From positions 62,001-126,000 of the forward strand of contig NZ_JAUZEE010000002.1 in the NCBI RefSeq assembly GCF_030705305.1: a DNA stretch of 64,000 nucleotides, written 5' to 3'. Under the pieces are notes generated by a model. It searched no databases. It had not been told where the DNA came from and worked only from the letters and a program-made list of their open reading frames with translations. This document shows, in pieces, positions 41,168 to 50,901 of the stretch (its first letter is position 1; the number at the start of each line of letters is the position of its first letter). The translations under genes were made by a program, and so were the position numbers. Origin of the DNA: Leptothrix discophora (GTDB taxonomy: Bacteria > Pseudomonadota > Gammaproteobacteria > Burkholderiales > Burkholderiaceae_C).

Positions 41168-42009
41168 TGCCGTTCGATGCCGTGCCGGTCGACGGCCCGC
41201 AGGCGGCGCCCGCCGCCGGCTATTCCTACTTCATCGGCCTGGCCCGCCAGCGCCTGAGCTACCAGGAATACGCGAGCCTGCTGCCGGTGCGCAGCAAGGC
41301 TGTCGTCAACAACCCGCTGCTGGTCAGCGGCGCGCTGTACGCGCTGGCGCCGGACATCCTGTTCTCGCTCGACAACGAGTCCAGCTTCGCGCCGAGCAGC
41401 GGCCAGGAACGCTGGACCGCGCCGGTCGCCACGCTCTTCCCGAATGACCCGCCGGCCGCACCGATCGCGACGACCGTGCCGCTGGTGCAGACCAACGGCG
41501 TGCGCATCAGCGACAGCAGCACCCGGCTGCTGGGCCTGTTCCGACTGCAGGGGCCGTGGTTCGTGCATGCCGGGCCGTCGTTCCACAGCCAGTCCTTCCG
41601 GCGATTTGCCTTCCAGGCGGGCGTTGACCAGGCCGTCAAGGTCGCGGACACGGACACCGTCGAGGAGACCTCCGCCGAGGTTCTCTGGCACCTGGGAGCG
41701 GGTTACGAGAGCGAGCGGGTGCGCGGCGTGCCGGTGCACCTGGGCTGGCGTGTCGACTGGGCCCTGCCGGCCTGGCGCAAGGTCGAGAACACCGGCCATC
41801 CGGGCGCGGTCTTCGGCCAGACGCGCGGCGGCTACGACCTCGGCCTGGAAGGCCGCGCCAGCTGGGCCCTGATCGATCACGTCCACCTGGGCCTGTGGGC
41901 CAGGCTGCAGACGTCGCGCCGGCCGGTCGACCGGCAAGGCAACGTCGAGCTGCCTCGCACGCGCCAGGACAACCAGTCGCTGGGCGTCGAGTTCCTCTGG
42001 AAGCTCTGA
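41167..42009 (+). CDS. Beta-barrel-like protein coupled to the TraF-like gene, no signal peptide seen
   Basis: 280 residues starting with ATG that shares a base with the preceding stop (TGATG), so translation is probably coupled. The sequence alternates hydrophobic and polar residues (LGLFRLQGPWFVHAGPSFHS, LGAGYESERV, LGLEGRASWALIDHVHLGLWARL) like an outer-membrane barrel and ends LGVEFLWKL. The N-terminus MPFDAVPVDGPQAAPAAGYS lacks a signal peptide, which conflicts with an outer-membrane role unless the true start differs. No family recognised. It converges on miaB (9-base gap). Confidence 0.6.
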   Translation: MPFDAVPVDGPQAAPAAGYSYFIGLARQRLSYQEYASLLPVRSKAVVNNPLLVSGALYALAPDILFSLDNESSFAPSSGQERWTAPVATLFPNDPPAAPIATTVPLVQTNGVRISDSSTRLLGLFRLQGPWFVHAGPSFHSQSFRRFAFQAGVDQAVKVADTDTVEETSAEVLWHLGAGYESERVRGVPVHLGWRVDWALPAWRKVENTGHPGAVFGQTRGGYDLGLEGRASWALIDHVHLGLWARLQTSRRPVDRQGNVELPRTRQDNQSLGVEFLWKL

Positions 42010-42018
42010 CCGGCGGCC

Positions 42019-43419
42019 TCAGCCCCGCGTCACGACCTCGCCGCGCAGCGAGTGCGGGTAGGCGCGGGTGATGGCCACGTCGATCATCTGGCCGACCAGG
42101 CGGTCGCGCTGCGGGCCACCGTCGAAGTTGACGATGCGGTTGCACTCGGTGCGGCCCATCAGCTCGGCCGGATCGCGCCGGCTCGGGCCTTCGACCAGGA
42201 TGCGCTGCACCGTGCCGACGCGGCTGTCGCTGATGCGGCGCACGTTCTCCTCGATGCGGGCCTGCAGCACCTGCAGGCGCTGCAGCTTCACGTCCTGTGG
42301 CGTGTCGTCGTGCAGCGCGGCGGCGGGCGTGCCGGGGCGCGGGCTGAAGACGAAGCTGAAGCTGGCGTCGAAGCCGATGTCGTCGATCAGCTTCATCGTG
42401 CGGGCGTGGTCGTCCTCGGTCTCGCCGGGGAAGCCGACGATGAAGTCGGTCGACAGGCTGATGTCGGGCCGGATGGCGCGCAGCTTGCGGATCGTGCTCT
42501 TGTATTCGAGCGTGGTGTACCCGCGCTTCATCGCCATCAGGATGCGGTCCGAGCCATGCTGCACCGGCAGGTGCAGGTGGTTGACCAGCTGCGGCACGCG
42601 GGCGTAGACGTCGACCAGCCGCTGCGTGAACTCGTTCGGGTGGCTGGTCGTGTAGCGGATGCGCTCGATGCCGGGGATTTCGGCGACGTACTCGATCAGC
42701 GTGGCGAAGTCGGCGATCTCGGCGGTGCCGCCCATCGGGCCGCGGTAGGCATTGACGTTCTGGCCCAGCAGCGTGACCTCGCGCACGCCCTGGTCGGCCA
42801 GGCCGGCGACCTCGGTCAGCACCTCCTCGAAGGGCCGGCTGAACTCCTCGCCGCGGGTGTAGGGCACGACGCAATAGGAGCAGTACTTGCTGCAGCCTTC
42901 CATGATGGAGACGAAGGCCGACGAGCCTTCGACACGCGCCGGCGGCAGGTGGTCGAACTTCTCGATCTCCGGGAAGCTGATGTCGACCTGCGGCCGGCCC
43001 TGCACGCGGCGGCGCTCCAGCAGCTGCGGCAGTCGGTGCAGGGTCTGCGGGCCGAACACCACGTCGACATAGGGCGCGCGCTCGATGATGGCCGCGCCTT
43101 CCTGGCTGGCCACGCAACCGCCCACGCCGATCATCACGCCACGGGCCTTGAGGTGCTTGACACGGCCGAGGTCGCTGAAGACCTTTTCCTGCGCCTTCTC
43201 GCGCACCGAGCAGGTGTTGAACAGGATCAGGTCGGCCTGCTCCGGATCGTCGGTGGGCGTGTAGCCCTGGGCCGCGTTCATGACGTCGGACATCTTGTCC
43301 GAGTCGTATTCGTTCATCTGGCAGCCGAAGGTCCGGATGTAGACCTTCTTGGTGGCCGGCGCGCTGTCGGGGGCGCTGCCTGGCGCGGCGTCAGGTGCAA
43401 CGGGGAGTTCGTGGTTCAT
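42019..43419 (-). CDS. miaB: tRNA-2-methylthio-N6-dimethylallyladenosine synthase MiaB
   Basis: Radical-SAM methylthiotransferase acting on A37 of tRNAs that read U-starting codons. 466 residues. The N-terminal MTTase domain has Cys33 (RTFGCQMN), [10 protein letters not shown] and GGCVAS. The radical-SAM cluster motif is CSKYCSYC, followed by VPYTRG. A TRAM domain forms the C-terminus ([19 protein letters not shown]). The ATG at 43417-43419 adds about 23 variable residues before VYIRTFGC. Confidence 0.97.
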   Translation of the reverse strand: MNHELPVAPDAAPGSAPDSAPATKKVYIRTFGCQMNEYDSDKMSDVMNAAQGYTPTDDPEQADLILFNTCSVREKAQEKVFSDLGRVKHLKARGVMIGVGGCVASQEGAAIIERAPYVDVVFGPQTLHRLPQLLERRRVQGRPQVDISFPEIEKFDHLPPARVEGSSAFVSIMEGCSKYCSYCVVPYTRGEEFSRPFEEVLTEVAGLADQGVREVTLLGQNVNAYRGPMGGTAEIADFATLIEYVAEIPGIERIRYTTSHPNEFTQRLVDVYARVPQLVNHLHLPVQHGSDRILMAMKRGYTTLEYKSTIRKLRAIRPDISLSTDFIVGFPGETEDDHARTMKLIDDIGFDASFSFVFSPRPGTPAAALHDDTPQDVKLQRLQVLQARIEENVRRISDSRVGTVQRILVEGPSRRDPAELMGRTECNRIVNFDGGPQRDRLVGQMIDVAITRAYPHSLRGEVVTRG

Positions 43420-43589
43420 GGTCTTGCGCCTCGGTGTTGGTGTAGAGCCAGCGGCTGCGCGGGGGATCTGAAGGGCGGCGAGTTTATCGCCCGGGCCTGC
43501 ACGACCGGGATGCCTCCCCGGAGCGTCACGGCCCCTCTCGCCGGGTGCCGGACCACTGGGTGCCGAACCACTCGGTCGAGCGGGCCTGA

Positions 43590-43625
43590 AAACACAAAAG
43601 CCCCGACTTCCTTCGAAGTCGGGGC
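43590..43625 (-). terminator. Intrinsic terminator of the CAU tRNA
   Basis: Perfect 10-bp stem GCCCCGACTT / AAGTCGGGGC with a CCTTCG-type loop (43600-43625). On the minus strand it is followed by TTTTGTGTTTT. It lies 11 bases past the tRNA 3' end. Confidence 0.88.
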
Positions 43626-43636
43626 GTTGGCTGTTC

Positions 43637-43713
<77 letters not shown>

Positions 43714-43724
43714 TTGAGCCCGCT

Positions 43725-43754
43725 AGTATAGTGACGATGAATCTAGGTTGGCAA
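43725..43754 (-). promoter_or_regulatory. Promoter of the CAU tRNA gene
   Basis: On the minus strand, TTGCCA (43749-43754) and TATACT (43725-43730) are separated by 18 bases. The mapped start would be about 5-7 bases before the tRNA 5' end. Both hexamers are close to the sigma70 consensus. Confidence 0.7.
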
Positions 43755-43899
43755 GCGGTTCGCGGAAACTTTTTCGGCAGCCTGGATTTGCACACGTCTG
43801 GTGCGGGCGCATGCACCGCCTCGCTCCATTCCGGCGCGCAGCGACCGATAGACAGGGTTCCCTCAATGGCTCGGTGTCGAGCCCATCCCAGGAGCCCAT

Positions 43900-45264
43900 G
43901 TGACCCTTCGCCTTTCGTCGACTGCCCCACGTTCCCCGCGCCGCCTGCGCCCGATCGTGGCGGCGCTGCTGCTGGCCGCCACGGCCGGCGCCGTCCAGGC
44001 CAACCAGTCGCTGTTCAGTCCGGGCTACGGGCTGACGGTCGGGCCGGTCTTCAATCGCAACAACCTGAATTCCTCGGGCTACAACCCGGCCAATCCGATG
44101 CGCCTGGTCGATGCCGACGAGTCGGTCCGCTTCGGCCTGATGCAGGCCGGCGCGCAGTACACGCTCGGTGACGTCGACAACCTGCAGGCCAGCATCGACA
44201 GGATCGATGCGGCGGTGTCGGCCGCGCGTTCGGCGACGAACCAGGGTCAGGTCGATGCCCAGATCCAGACCATCAACGGCCTGCTTCCCGGCCTCGACCG
44301 CGGCGCCCGCTTCGGCGTCTCGGCCGGCGGCTCGGTGCTGACGCCGCTGCTGGTCCGCAGCCAGGCGCTCCGTGGCGTCCTCTCGCTGAACGTCAACGCG
44401 CAGGCGCAGGCGGCCGGCCTGTTCCATGGCAGTGCGGCAGCCCAGGTCCCGGGCCAGAACGCCATCCGCACGGCCTCGGCCTTCGACGTCAAGGCGGCGA
44501 CCATCACCCAGCTGAGCCTGGGCTACAGCACCGAGGTCGGCCGCTGGTTCGGCCATGACGGTGCCAACGGCAGGTTCGACGGCGGCGTGCGCCTCAACAG
44601 CTATCAGGCCACGCTCTACCGCCAGCTGGTCGGCTTCACCGATGCAAACGGCAACGGCAACGCCGGCAACTTCGACCGCGACACGGTTGACTCACGCCGG
44701 GCCAGCGCCGTCGGCGTCGACCTGGGCCTGAACTGGCAGGCCGAGAACTGGCAGGTCGGCGCGACGGTCTACAACCTGGGCAATCCGCGCTTCGCCTACC
44801 CGGACCCGACCCGCGACGCCAACGCCGCCAACCAGTACGCCGCAACGACGCTGGCCGCTGCCGGCCGCATCGCCGCGAACGATCAGGTCCGGCTCAAGAC
44901 CCACGTCGTGCTCGAAGGCTCGGTCCACACCGCCAACAAGCGCTGGATGCTGCAGACCAGCTACGCGGCCAACGAGACGCCGAACTTCGTGGGCGATGCG
45001 CAGAAGTTCGTCACCGCCTCGGTCAGCTACAACGCCGAGCGCTTCGAGGGCGCCTTCGGCACGCTGCTGAACTACATCGTGCCCAGCGTGCGGCTGGGCT
45101 GGCGCAAGAACCTGGTCGGCGACCAGCTCGCCACCAACGGCCTGGGCCTGAGCTGGGGCGTGATCAACCTCGACGTGCAGGCCAGCCAGGCCAAGGTCAA
45201 CGCCGACGGCAGCAGCGTGCCGCGCAGCGGCGGTGCGTCGCTGTCGATCGCCGAGAAGTTCTGA
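43900..45264 (+). CDS. TraF-like outer-membrane protein, copy 2
   Basis: 454 residues, paralogue of the gene at 39821. The start is GTG at 43900 with GGAG 5 bases upstream; an ATG two bases earlier runs straight into a stop and cannot be used. The signal peptide ends AGAVQA|NQ, then QSLFSPGYGLTVGPVFNRNN, a YNPA motif, the helical part VDNLQASIDRIDAAVSAAR and the ending GASLSIAEKF. Segments such as VSYNAERFEG-FGTLLNYIVPSVRLG are nearly identical to copy 1. Unlike copy 1, it has no coupled barrel gene; ureG follows after 117 bases. Confidence 0.72.
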   Translation: MTLRLSSTAPRSPRRLRPIVAALLLAATAGAVQANQSLFSPGYGLTVGPVFNRNNLNSSGYNPANPMRLVDADESVRFGLMQAGAQYTLGDVDNLQASIDRIDAAVSAARSATNQGQVDAQIQTINGLLPGLDRGARFGVSAGGSVLTPLLVRSQALRGVLSLNVNAQAQAAGLFHGSAAAQVPGQNAIRTASAFDVKAATITQLSLGYSTEVGRWFGHDGANGRFDGGVRLNSYQATLYRQLVGFTDANGNGNAGNFDRDTVDSRRASAVGVDLGLNWQAENWQVGATVYNLGNPRFAYPDPTRDANAANQYAATTLAAAGRIAANDQVRLKTHVVLEGSVHTANKRWMLQTSYAANETPNFVGDAQKFVTASVSYNAERFEGAFGTLLNYIVPSVRLGWRKNLVGDQLATNGLGLSWGVINLDVQASQAKVNADGSSVPRSGGASLSIAEKF

Positions 45265-45272
45265 TCGACGCG

Positions 45273-45345
45273 GGGGCATCGTGCCCCGGTCCGGTGCGTG
45301 GGCGGCACGTGGTTTGCTAAGGTTGGGAAACGGTCTTCGAGACCG
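45273..45345 (+). promoter_or_regulatory. Two short hairpins between TraF-like copy 2 and ureG
   Basis: GGGGCA-TCG-TGCCCC at 45273-45287 directly follows the TraF-like stop but lacks a U-tract. CGGTCT-TCG-AGACCG at 45331-45345 lies 36 bases before the ureG start. Either could shape the transcript ends; neither is a clear intrinsic terminator. Confidence 0.35.
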
Positions 45346-45381
45346 CTTCGCAACCTGCATCCACCTCTGCCGCACATCCCC

Positions 45382-46026
<645 letters not shown>

Positions 46027-46102
46027 CGCCACGCCCAGCGGTGCCCGACCCGGTATCAGTCCCGACTTGCGGCAGCGCCAGCCCCGCCTAGCATCTGCCG
46101 AC

Positions 46103-46128
46103 GGCCGGGGCGCGGTGTCCCGGCCTTT
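46103..46128 (+). terminator. Candidate terminator after ureG
   Basis: GGCCGGG / CCCGGCC stem (46103-46125) with a 9-base loop, followed by TTT only. It lies about 80 bases after ureG and 20 bases before the trpB-like start, so it could also be a leader hairpin of the latter. Confidence 0.35.
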
Positions 46129-46147
46129 CCATGTCGGGAGATGCCGC

Positions 46148-47521
46148 GTGAGCGACCAGATCAAGTTCCTGCTGTCCGAAGACCAGATGCCCAAGGCCTG
46201 GTACAACCTGGCCGCCGACCTGCCGGTGCCGCTGCCGGCGGTGCTGCATCCCGGCACCTTGCAGCCGGTCGGCCCGGATGACCTGGCGCCGCTGTTCCCG
46301 ATGGCGCTGATCCAGCAGGAAGTCTCGACCGAGCGCTACATCGACATCCCCGAGCCGGTGCGGCAGATCTTCCGCCAGTGGCGCCCCGCGCCGCTGTACC
46401 GCGCCCGCCGGCTCGAACAGGCGCTCGGCACCCCCGCGAAGATCTACTACAAGTACGAAGGCGTCAGCCCGGCCGGTTCGCACAAGCCCAACACCGCGAT
46501 CCCGCAGGCCTGGTTCAACCGCGAGGCCGGCATCCGCAAGCTGACCACCGAGACCGGCGCCGGCCAATGGGGCACCTCGCTGAGCTTTGCCGGCGCGCTG
46601 TTCGGCATCGAGGTGCAGGTCTTCCAGGTCCGTGTGTCCTACGACCAGAAGCCGTACCGCCGCGCGGTGATGGAGACCTACGGCGCACAGTGCGTGGCCT
46701 CGCCGTCGAACCTGACGCAATCGGGCCGGGCCATCCTGGCGCAGCGGCCCGATCACCCAGGCAGCCTGGGCATCGCGATCTCCGAGGCGGTCGAGCTGGC
46801 CGCGCAGCGCGAGGACACCAAGTACGCGCTTGGTTCGGTGCTCAACCACGTGCTGCTGCACCAGACCATCATCGGCGAGGAGGCGATCGCCCAGCTGGAA
46901 ATGGCCGGCGATGACCCGGACGTGGTGGTCGGCTGCACGGGCGGTGGCTCGAACTTCGCCGGCATCGCCTTCCCCTTCCTGGGCCTGCAGCTGCGTGGCG
47001 GTGCCTCGGCCAAGAAGCGCCGCATCGTCGCGGTCGAGCCGGCGGCCTGCCCCAGCCTGACGCGTGGCCGGTATGCCTACGACTTCGGCGACACCGCCCA
47101 CCTGACGCCGCTGACCAAGATGCACACGCTGGGCAGCACCTTCACGCCGCCGGGCTTCCATGCCGGCGGCCTGCGCTACCACGGCATGGCGCCGATGGTC
47201 TCGCACCTCAAGGAACTCGGCCTGATCGAGGCGACCGCCTACCACCAGAACGCCTGCTTCGAGGCCGGCGTGACCTTCGCCCGCGCCGAGGGCATCGTGC
47301 CGGCGCCGGAGGCCAACCACGCGGTCAAGGGCGCGATCGAGGAGGCCCTGCGCTGCAAGCGCGAGGGCCGCTCGGAGGTGATCCTGTTCAACCTGTGCGG
47401 CCACGGCCACTTCGACATGCAGGCCTACAGCGACTACTTCGCCGGCAAGCTGCAGGACCTGAACTACGACGAGTCCGAGCTGGCCATGGCGCTGGCCGGG
47501 CTGCCGTCGGTGCCGGCCTGA
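46148..47521 (+). CDS. TrpB2-type tryptophan synthase beta chain (TrpB-like)
   Basis: PLP enzyme of the TrpB2 subfamily, which joins indole and serine without a TrpA partner. 457 residues from GTG at 46148, with a GGGAG site upstream. The PLP lysine lies in [11 protein letters not shown] (Lys113), the phosphate loop in [11 protein letters not shown], and the typical TrpB2 ending [11 protein letters not shown] is present. TrpB2 has a longer N-terminal extension than TrpB1, as seen here. No trpA is nearby. Confidence 0.9.
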   Translation: MSDQIKFLLSEDQMPKAWYNLAADLPVPLPAVLHPGTLQPVGPDDLAPLFPMALIQQEVSTERYIDIPEPVRQIFRQWRPAPLYRARRLEQALGTPAKIYYKYEGVSPAGSHKPNTAIPQAWFNREAGIRKLTTETGAGQWGTSLSFAGALFGIEVQVFQVRVSYDQKPYRRAVMETYGAQCVASPSNLTQSGRAILAQRPDHPGSLGIAISEAVELAAQREDTKYALGSVLNHVLLHQTIIGEEAIAQLEMAGDDPDVVVGCTGGGSNFAGIAFPFLGLQLRGGASAKKRRIVAVEPAACPSLTRGRYAYDFGDTAHLTPLTKMHTLGSTFTPPGFHAGGLRYHGMAPMVSHLKELGLIEATAYHQNACFEAGVTFARAEGIVPAPEANHAVKGAIEEALRCKREGRSEVILFNLCGHGHFDMQAYSDYFAGKLQDLNYDESELAMALAGLPSVPA

Positions 47522-47546
47522 ACGGGACGGAACGGGCCTGAAACGA

Positions 47547-47582
47547 CGCTGCCGGCATCGAGCCGGCAGCGGTCTTTCCTTT
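47547..47582 (+). terminator. Intrinsic terminator of the TrpB2 gene
   Basis: Perfect 10-bp stem CGCTGCCGGC / GCCGGCAGCG with a 5-base loop (47547-47571), followed by the T-rich GTCTTTCCTTT. It lies 25 bases past the stop and before the convergent sppA gene. Confidence 0.75.
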
Positions 47583-47600
47583 CCGGCAGGCGAGGCCGGC

Positions 47601-48617
47601 TCAGCGCAGTTGCAGGCTCTCGAGCCTCAGCGCGCGCACCGCGCCGAAGCCGACCGAGGCGCCGAAGCGCTTGGCCAGCCGCTCGGCGACGTTCTCGTGC
47701 GGCGTGTAGTCGATGATGTTCTCGGCCTTCACGACCTCGCGGGCAACGTAGTCCAGGTTGCCCAGGCCGTCGGCCAGGCCGAGCTTGACGGCTTCCTCGC
47801 CGTTCCAGAACAGGCCGGAGAAGGTCTCGGGCGTTTCCTTGAGCTTCTCGCCGCGTCCCTTGCGGACCACGTCGATGAACTGCTGGTGGATCTGGTCGAT
47901 CATGGCCTGGGCCAGCGCGCGCTGGCGTTCCGACAGCGGCGAGTACGGATCGAGCATGCCCTTGTTCTCGCCGGCGGTGATCAGGCGGCGTTCGACGCCG
48001 AGCTTGTCCATCAGGCCGGTGAAGCCGAAGCCGTCCATCAGCACGCCGATCGAGCCGACGATCGACGCCTTGTCGACATAGATCGCGTCTGCCGCAGCCG
48101 CCACGTAGTAAGCGCCCGAGGCGCAGCTTTCCTCGACCACGACATACACCTGCTTGTCGTGCAGCGACTTCAGGCGCCGGATCTCGTCGTGGATGATGCC
48201 GGCCTGCACCGGACTGCCGCCCGGCGAGTTGATGCGGATGACGACGGCGCGGGCGCCGACGTCCTCGAAGGCGCTCTTCAGGCCCGAGAGCATCACCTCG
48301 GCGCTGGCGACGGTGTCGGGGGCGATCTCGCCGCGCAGTTCGACCAGCGCGGTGTGCGGGCCGCTCGGCGCGCTGGTCGACGCGTTCTGGGTCAGCAGGC
48401 CCCAGACCAGCGCCGCGAAGGCGGCCAGCCAGCCCAGCCGGATCAGCAGGTTCCAGCGCCGCGCGCTGCGGCGGTCCTTCAGGTAGTCCTGCGCGAACTG
48501 CTCGATCAGGGCTTCGCTGGCGCTGCGGGCGGGTGCTGCCGTCACGGGCGCGGGCGCCGGGGCAGCGTCCGAGGGGGTGGCGCCGCGGTCGGGCGTGTTG
48601 GGAGAGTCGGGGTACAT
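47601..48617 (-). CDS. sppA: S49 family signal peptide peptidase (SppA-like)
   Basis: 338-residue inner-membrane protease with one N-terminal membrane helix (about 56-74). The S49 core contains VVIRINSPGGSPVQAG and the catalytic serine in ESCASGAYYVAAAAD, then SIVGSIGVLMDGFGF. The short 36-kDa form lacks the second repeat of E. coli SppA. It degrades cleaved signal peptides or membrane proteins. The ATG at 48617 is chosen; the Pro/Ala-rich first 45 residues look disordered. Last gene of rluC-HAD-Rieske-sppA. Confidence 0.9.
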   Translation of the reverse strand: MYPDSPNTPDRGATPSDAAPAPAPVTAAPARSASEALIEQFAQDYLKDRRSARRWNLLIRLGWLAAFAALVWGLLTQNASTSAPSGPHTALVELRGEIAPDTVASAEVMLSGLKSAFEDVGARAVVIRINSPGGSPVQAGIIHDEIRRLKSLHDKQVYVVVEESCASGAYYVAAAADAIYVDKASIVGSIGVLMDGFGFTGLMDKLGVERRLITAGENKGMLDPYSPLSERQRALAQAMIDQIHQQFIDVVRKGRGEKLKETPETFSGLFWNGEEAVKLGLADGLGNLDYVAREVVKAENIIDYTPHENVAERLAKRFGASVGFGAVRALRLESLQLR

Positions 48618-48649
48618 CGGGGCTCCGTGCGGCGCGGGCCGCAGGCAGG

Positions 48650-49048
48650 TCAGGCGCCGAAGGCGGGCGCGAGTTCGGCCTGAGGATACCAATACACCTC
48701 GCCGTCACGCTCCTCGACGCGCAGCGGCTTCAGGCGCTTGCCGACGCAGGGGCCGCCGACGCACTGGCCGTTGCGCGGCTCGTACGCGGCGCCGTGGATC
48801 GAGCAGATGATCCAGCGCCGGTCGTCGTCCAGGAAGCGGCCTTCCTGCCAGTCCATTTCGGTGGGCACGTGGGCGCAGCGGTTGATGTAGCCCACCGGCT
48901 TGCCATCGAAGCGCAGCACGAAGCCGCGCACCGGCTGGCCGTATTCCAGCAGGTCGAAGACATGGGCCAGGCCGCCGTCCTCGAGGTCGGCGGCGGCGCA
49001 CAGGCGCTCGGGCGGATGCGGGGCCGGGGCGGGGTCAGGAGCGGTCAT
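48650..49048 (-). CDS. Rieske [2Fe-2S] protein
   Basis: 132-residue ferredoxin-like Rieske protein. Ligands are Cys58-x-His60 and Cys82-x-x-His85 (CAHVP and CSIHGAAY). There is no membrane anchor and no oxygenase domain, so it is a small electron carrier or accessory protein of unknown partner. The gene sits between an HAD phosphatase and sppA with gaps of 24 and 32 bases. This string is conserved next to rluC in Burkholderiales. Confidence 0.9.
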   Translation of the reverse strand: MTAPDPAPAPHPPERLCAAADLEDGGLAHVFDLLEYGQPVRGFVLRFDGKPVGYINRCAHVPTEMDWQEGRFLDDDRRWIICSIHGAAYEPRNGQCVGGPCVGKRLKPLRVEERDGEVYWYPQAELAPAFGA

Positions 49049-49072
49049 GGACGGGGTCGGGATCGGATCGGT

Positions 49073-49726
49073 TCAGGCGTGGCGCTGCAGCCAGTCGTGC
49101 AGCTCCTGCACGCTGTGGGCGACCACCAGCGGGTCGTGTGCCTGCAGCTCGGCCGGCTCGTGCGCGCCGTAGGCGACCGCGACGGCGGCGGTGCCGGCGT
49201 TCTTCGCGAGCATCAGGTCGTGGCTGGTGTCGCCGACCATCAGCGTGCGCTCGGGCGGCACGTCCAGCTCGGCCATCAGTTCCTGCAGCATCTGGGGATG
49301 CGGCTTGGAGCGGGTCTCGTCGGCGGTGCGGGTGGCGTCGAACCAGCGTCGCAGGTCGGCGGCGTCGAGCGCCTCGTCCAGCCCGCGCCGGCTCTTGCCG
49401 GTGGCGACCGCGAGCTGGTGCTGGCGGCTGCGCAGGCTCTCCAGAAGCTCGGGCACGCCCTGGAACAGCGTGATCGCGTGCTGCTCGCGGAAGTAGTGGT
49501 GGCGGTAGCGCAGACCCAACTCCGGGTAGCGCTCGACCGGCAGCGCGGGCACCGCGCGCTGAAGCGCGTCCTGCAGGCCCAGGCCGATGACGTGGGCGGC
49601 CTGCTGGTCGCTCGGCACGGCGGCACCCAGGTCGCGGCAGGCGGCCTGGATGCTGCGGACGATCAACGCGGTGGAGTCGAACAGGGTGCCATCCCAGTCG
49701 AAGACGATGAGGTCGTAGCGGCGCAT
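49073..49726 (-). CDS. HAD-superfamily hydrolase (phosphoglycolate phosphatase-like)
   Basis: 217 residues. Motif I is FDWDGTLFDS (nucleophile Asp10, acid Asp12), motif II the ATGKS region, motif III SKPHP and motif IV MVGDTSHDLMLAKNAG. The cap domain is helical (C1). Closest in type to Gph/YjjG-like phosphatases; substrate not certain. It starts only 5 bases after the rluC stop and so is cotranscribed. Confidence 0.88.
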   Translation of the reverse strand: MRRYDLIVFDWDGTLFDSTALIVRSIQAACRDLGAAVPSDQQAAHVIGLGLQDALQRAVPALPVERYPELGLRYRHHYFREQHAITLFQGVPELLESLRSRQHQLAVATGKSRRGLDEALDAADLRRWFDATRTADETRSKPHPQMLQELMAELDVPPERTLMVGDTSHDLMLAKNAGTAAVAVAYGAHEPAELQAHDPLVVAHSVQELHDWLQRHA

Positions 49727-49731
49727 GGCGT

Positions 49732-50901
49732 TCAGGCGGTGGAGGGCGACGCAGGCGTCGCGAGGCGGGCCAGCAGTGTCGCGCAGTCCTCGGGCAGCGG
49801 CGTGGCCAGCTCGATCCGTGCCCCGCTGTCGGGGTGGTCGAAGGCGAGTCGGCGGGCATGCAGGAACATGCGGCCGAAGCGCAGACCGGCGACGGCCTCG
49901 CCGCGCGCCATCGCGCGGTTGACGGCGAAGTCGCCGTACTTGTCGTCGCCGACGATCGGGTGACCGGCCTGCTGCAGGTGGACGCGGATCTGGTGCGTGC
50001 GGCCGGTCTTGATCGTCACGTCCAGCAGCGTGTAGCCGCCCGCACGCTGCACCACCCGCACCAGCGAGATCGAGCGCCGGCCGTCCGGATGGTCCGCCGC
50101 CACCGCGTGCACGCGCCGCTCGCCCTCGCCGTCGAGCGTCTTGTGCAGCGCCACGTCGATGACCTTGAGCGACTCGGGCCAGTCGCCGATCACCAGCGCG
50201 GCGTAGGTCTTGCCGGTGTCGCGCTGGCGGAACTGGTCCTGCAGCTTCGTGAGGGCGCTGCGCTTCTTGGCCACCAGCAGGATGCCGGAGGTCTCCTTGT
50301 CGAGCCGGTGCACGAGTTCGAGGAACTTCGCGGTCGGCCGGGCCCGGCGCAGCTGCTCGATCACGCCGAAGCTGACGCCCGAACCGCCGTGCACCGCAAC
50401 CCCGGCCGGCTTGGCGATCGCCAGCAGGTGCTCGTCCTCGAACACGACCGGGAACTCGCGCGGCGGCACCCGGCCGGCGGCTTCGGCGGCCACGGCCGGG
50501 TCGGCCAGCCGCAGCGGCGGCACGCGCACCACGTCGCCGCTGACCACGCGGGTGTCGGCGCTGGCGCGGCCCTTGTTCACGCGGACCTCGCCGCTGCGGA
50601 TGATCCGGTAGACCAACGTCTTGGGCGCGCCCTTGAGTTCGCGCATCAGGTAGTTGTCCAGCCGCTGGCCTTCACCGGCCTCGTCGACGACGAACTGGCG
50701 CACCTGCGCGGTCGCGGCGACGGCTGGCGCCGCCACGGCGGCGGGCGGTGCCGGACGCGCCGGTGCGGCCCTCGCTTCGGTTCGAGCGGGCGCAGCCGGC
50801 TTCGCGCCCCGCACGGCGGTCGGCGCGGCCCTGGGCGTTTTCCGGGCGGTTCGTGAACCACCGGAACGCGGGGACTTGGCCCCTATAATCCTCTGCACCA
50901 C
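49732..50901 (-). CDS. rluC: 23S rRNA pseudouridine synthase RluC
   Basis: Makes pseudouridines in 23S rRNA (positions 955, 2504 and 2580 in E. coli). An S4 RNA-binding domain (LDNYLMRELKGAPKTLVYR) is followed by the catalytic motif HRLDKETSGILLVAK, then GRTHQIRVHL. The start is uncertain. The conserved part begins near VRQFVVDEAGEG. The chosen GTG at 50899-50901 gives 389 residues with an Ala/Pro/Arg-rich, disordered N-terminus of about 70 residues. A later GTG is possible. A TATAAT facing rne lies inside this uncertain start region. Confidence 0.88.
   Translation of the reverse strand: MVQRIIGAKSPRSGGSRTARKTPRAAPTAVRGAKPAAPARTEARAAPARPAPPAAVAAPAVAATAQVRQFVVDEAGEGQRLDNYLMRELKGAPKTLVYRIIRSGEVRVNKGRASADTRVVSGDVVRVPPLRLADPAVAAEAAGRVPPREFPVVFEDEHLLAIAKPAGVAVHGGSGVSFGVIEQLRRARPTAKFLELVHRLDKETSGILLVAKKRSALTKLQDQFRQRDTGKTYAALVIGDWPESLKVIDVALHKTLDGEGERRVHAVAADHPDGRRSISLVRVVQRAGGYTLLDVTIKTGRTHQIRVHLQQAGHPIVGDDKYGDFAVNRAMARGEAVAGLRFGRMFLHARRLAFDHPDSGARIELATPLPEDCATLLARLATPASPSTA
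50884..50889 (+). promoter_or_regulatory. TATAAT hexamer, possible -10 of a long rne leader
   Basis: A perfect sigma70 -10 hexamer facing rne. No convincing -35 was seen 17 bases upstream. If used, it would give an rne leader of about 810 bases and would lie within the N-terminal coding region assumed for rluC. Confidence 0.3.
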
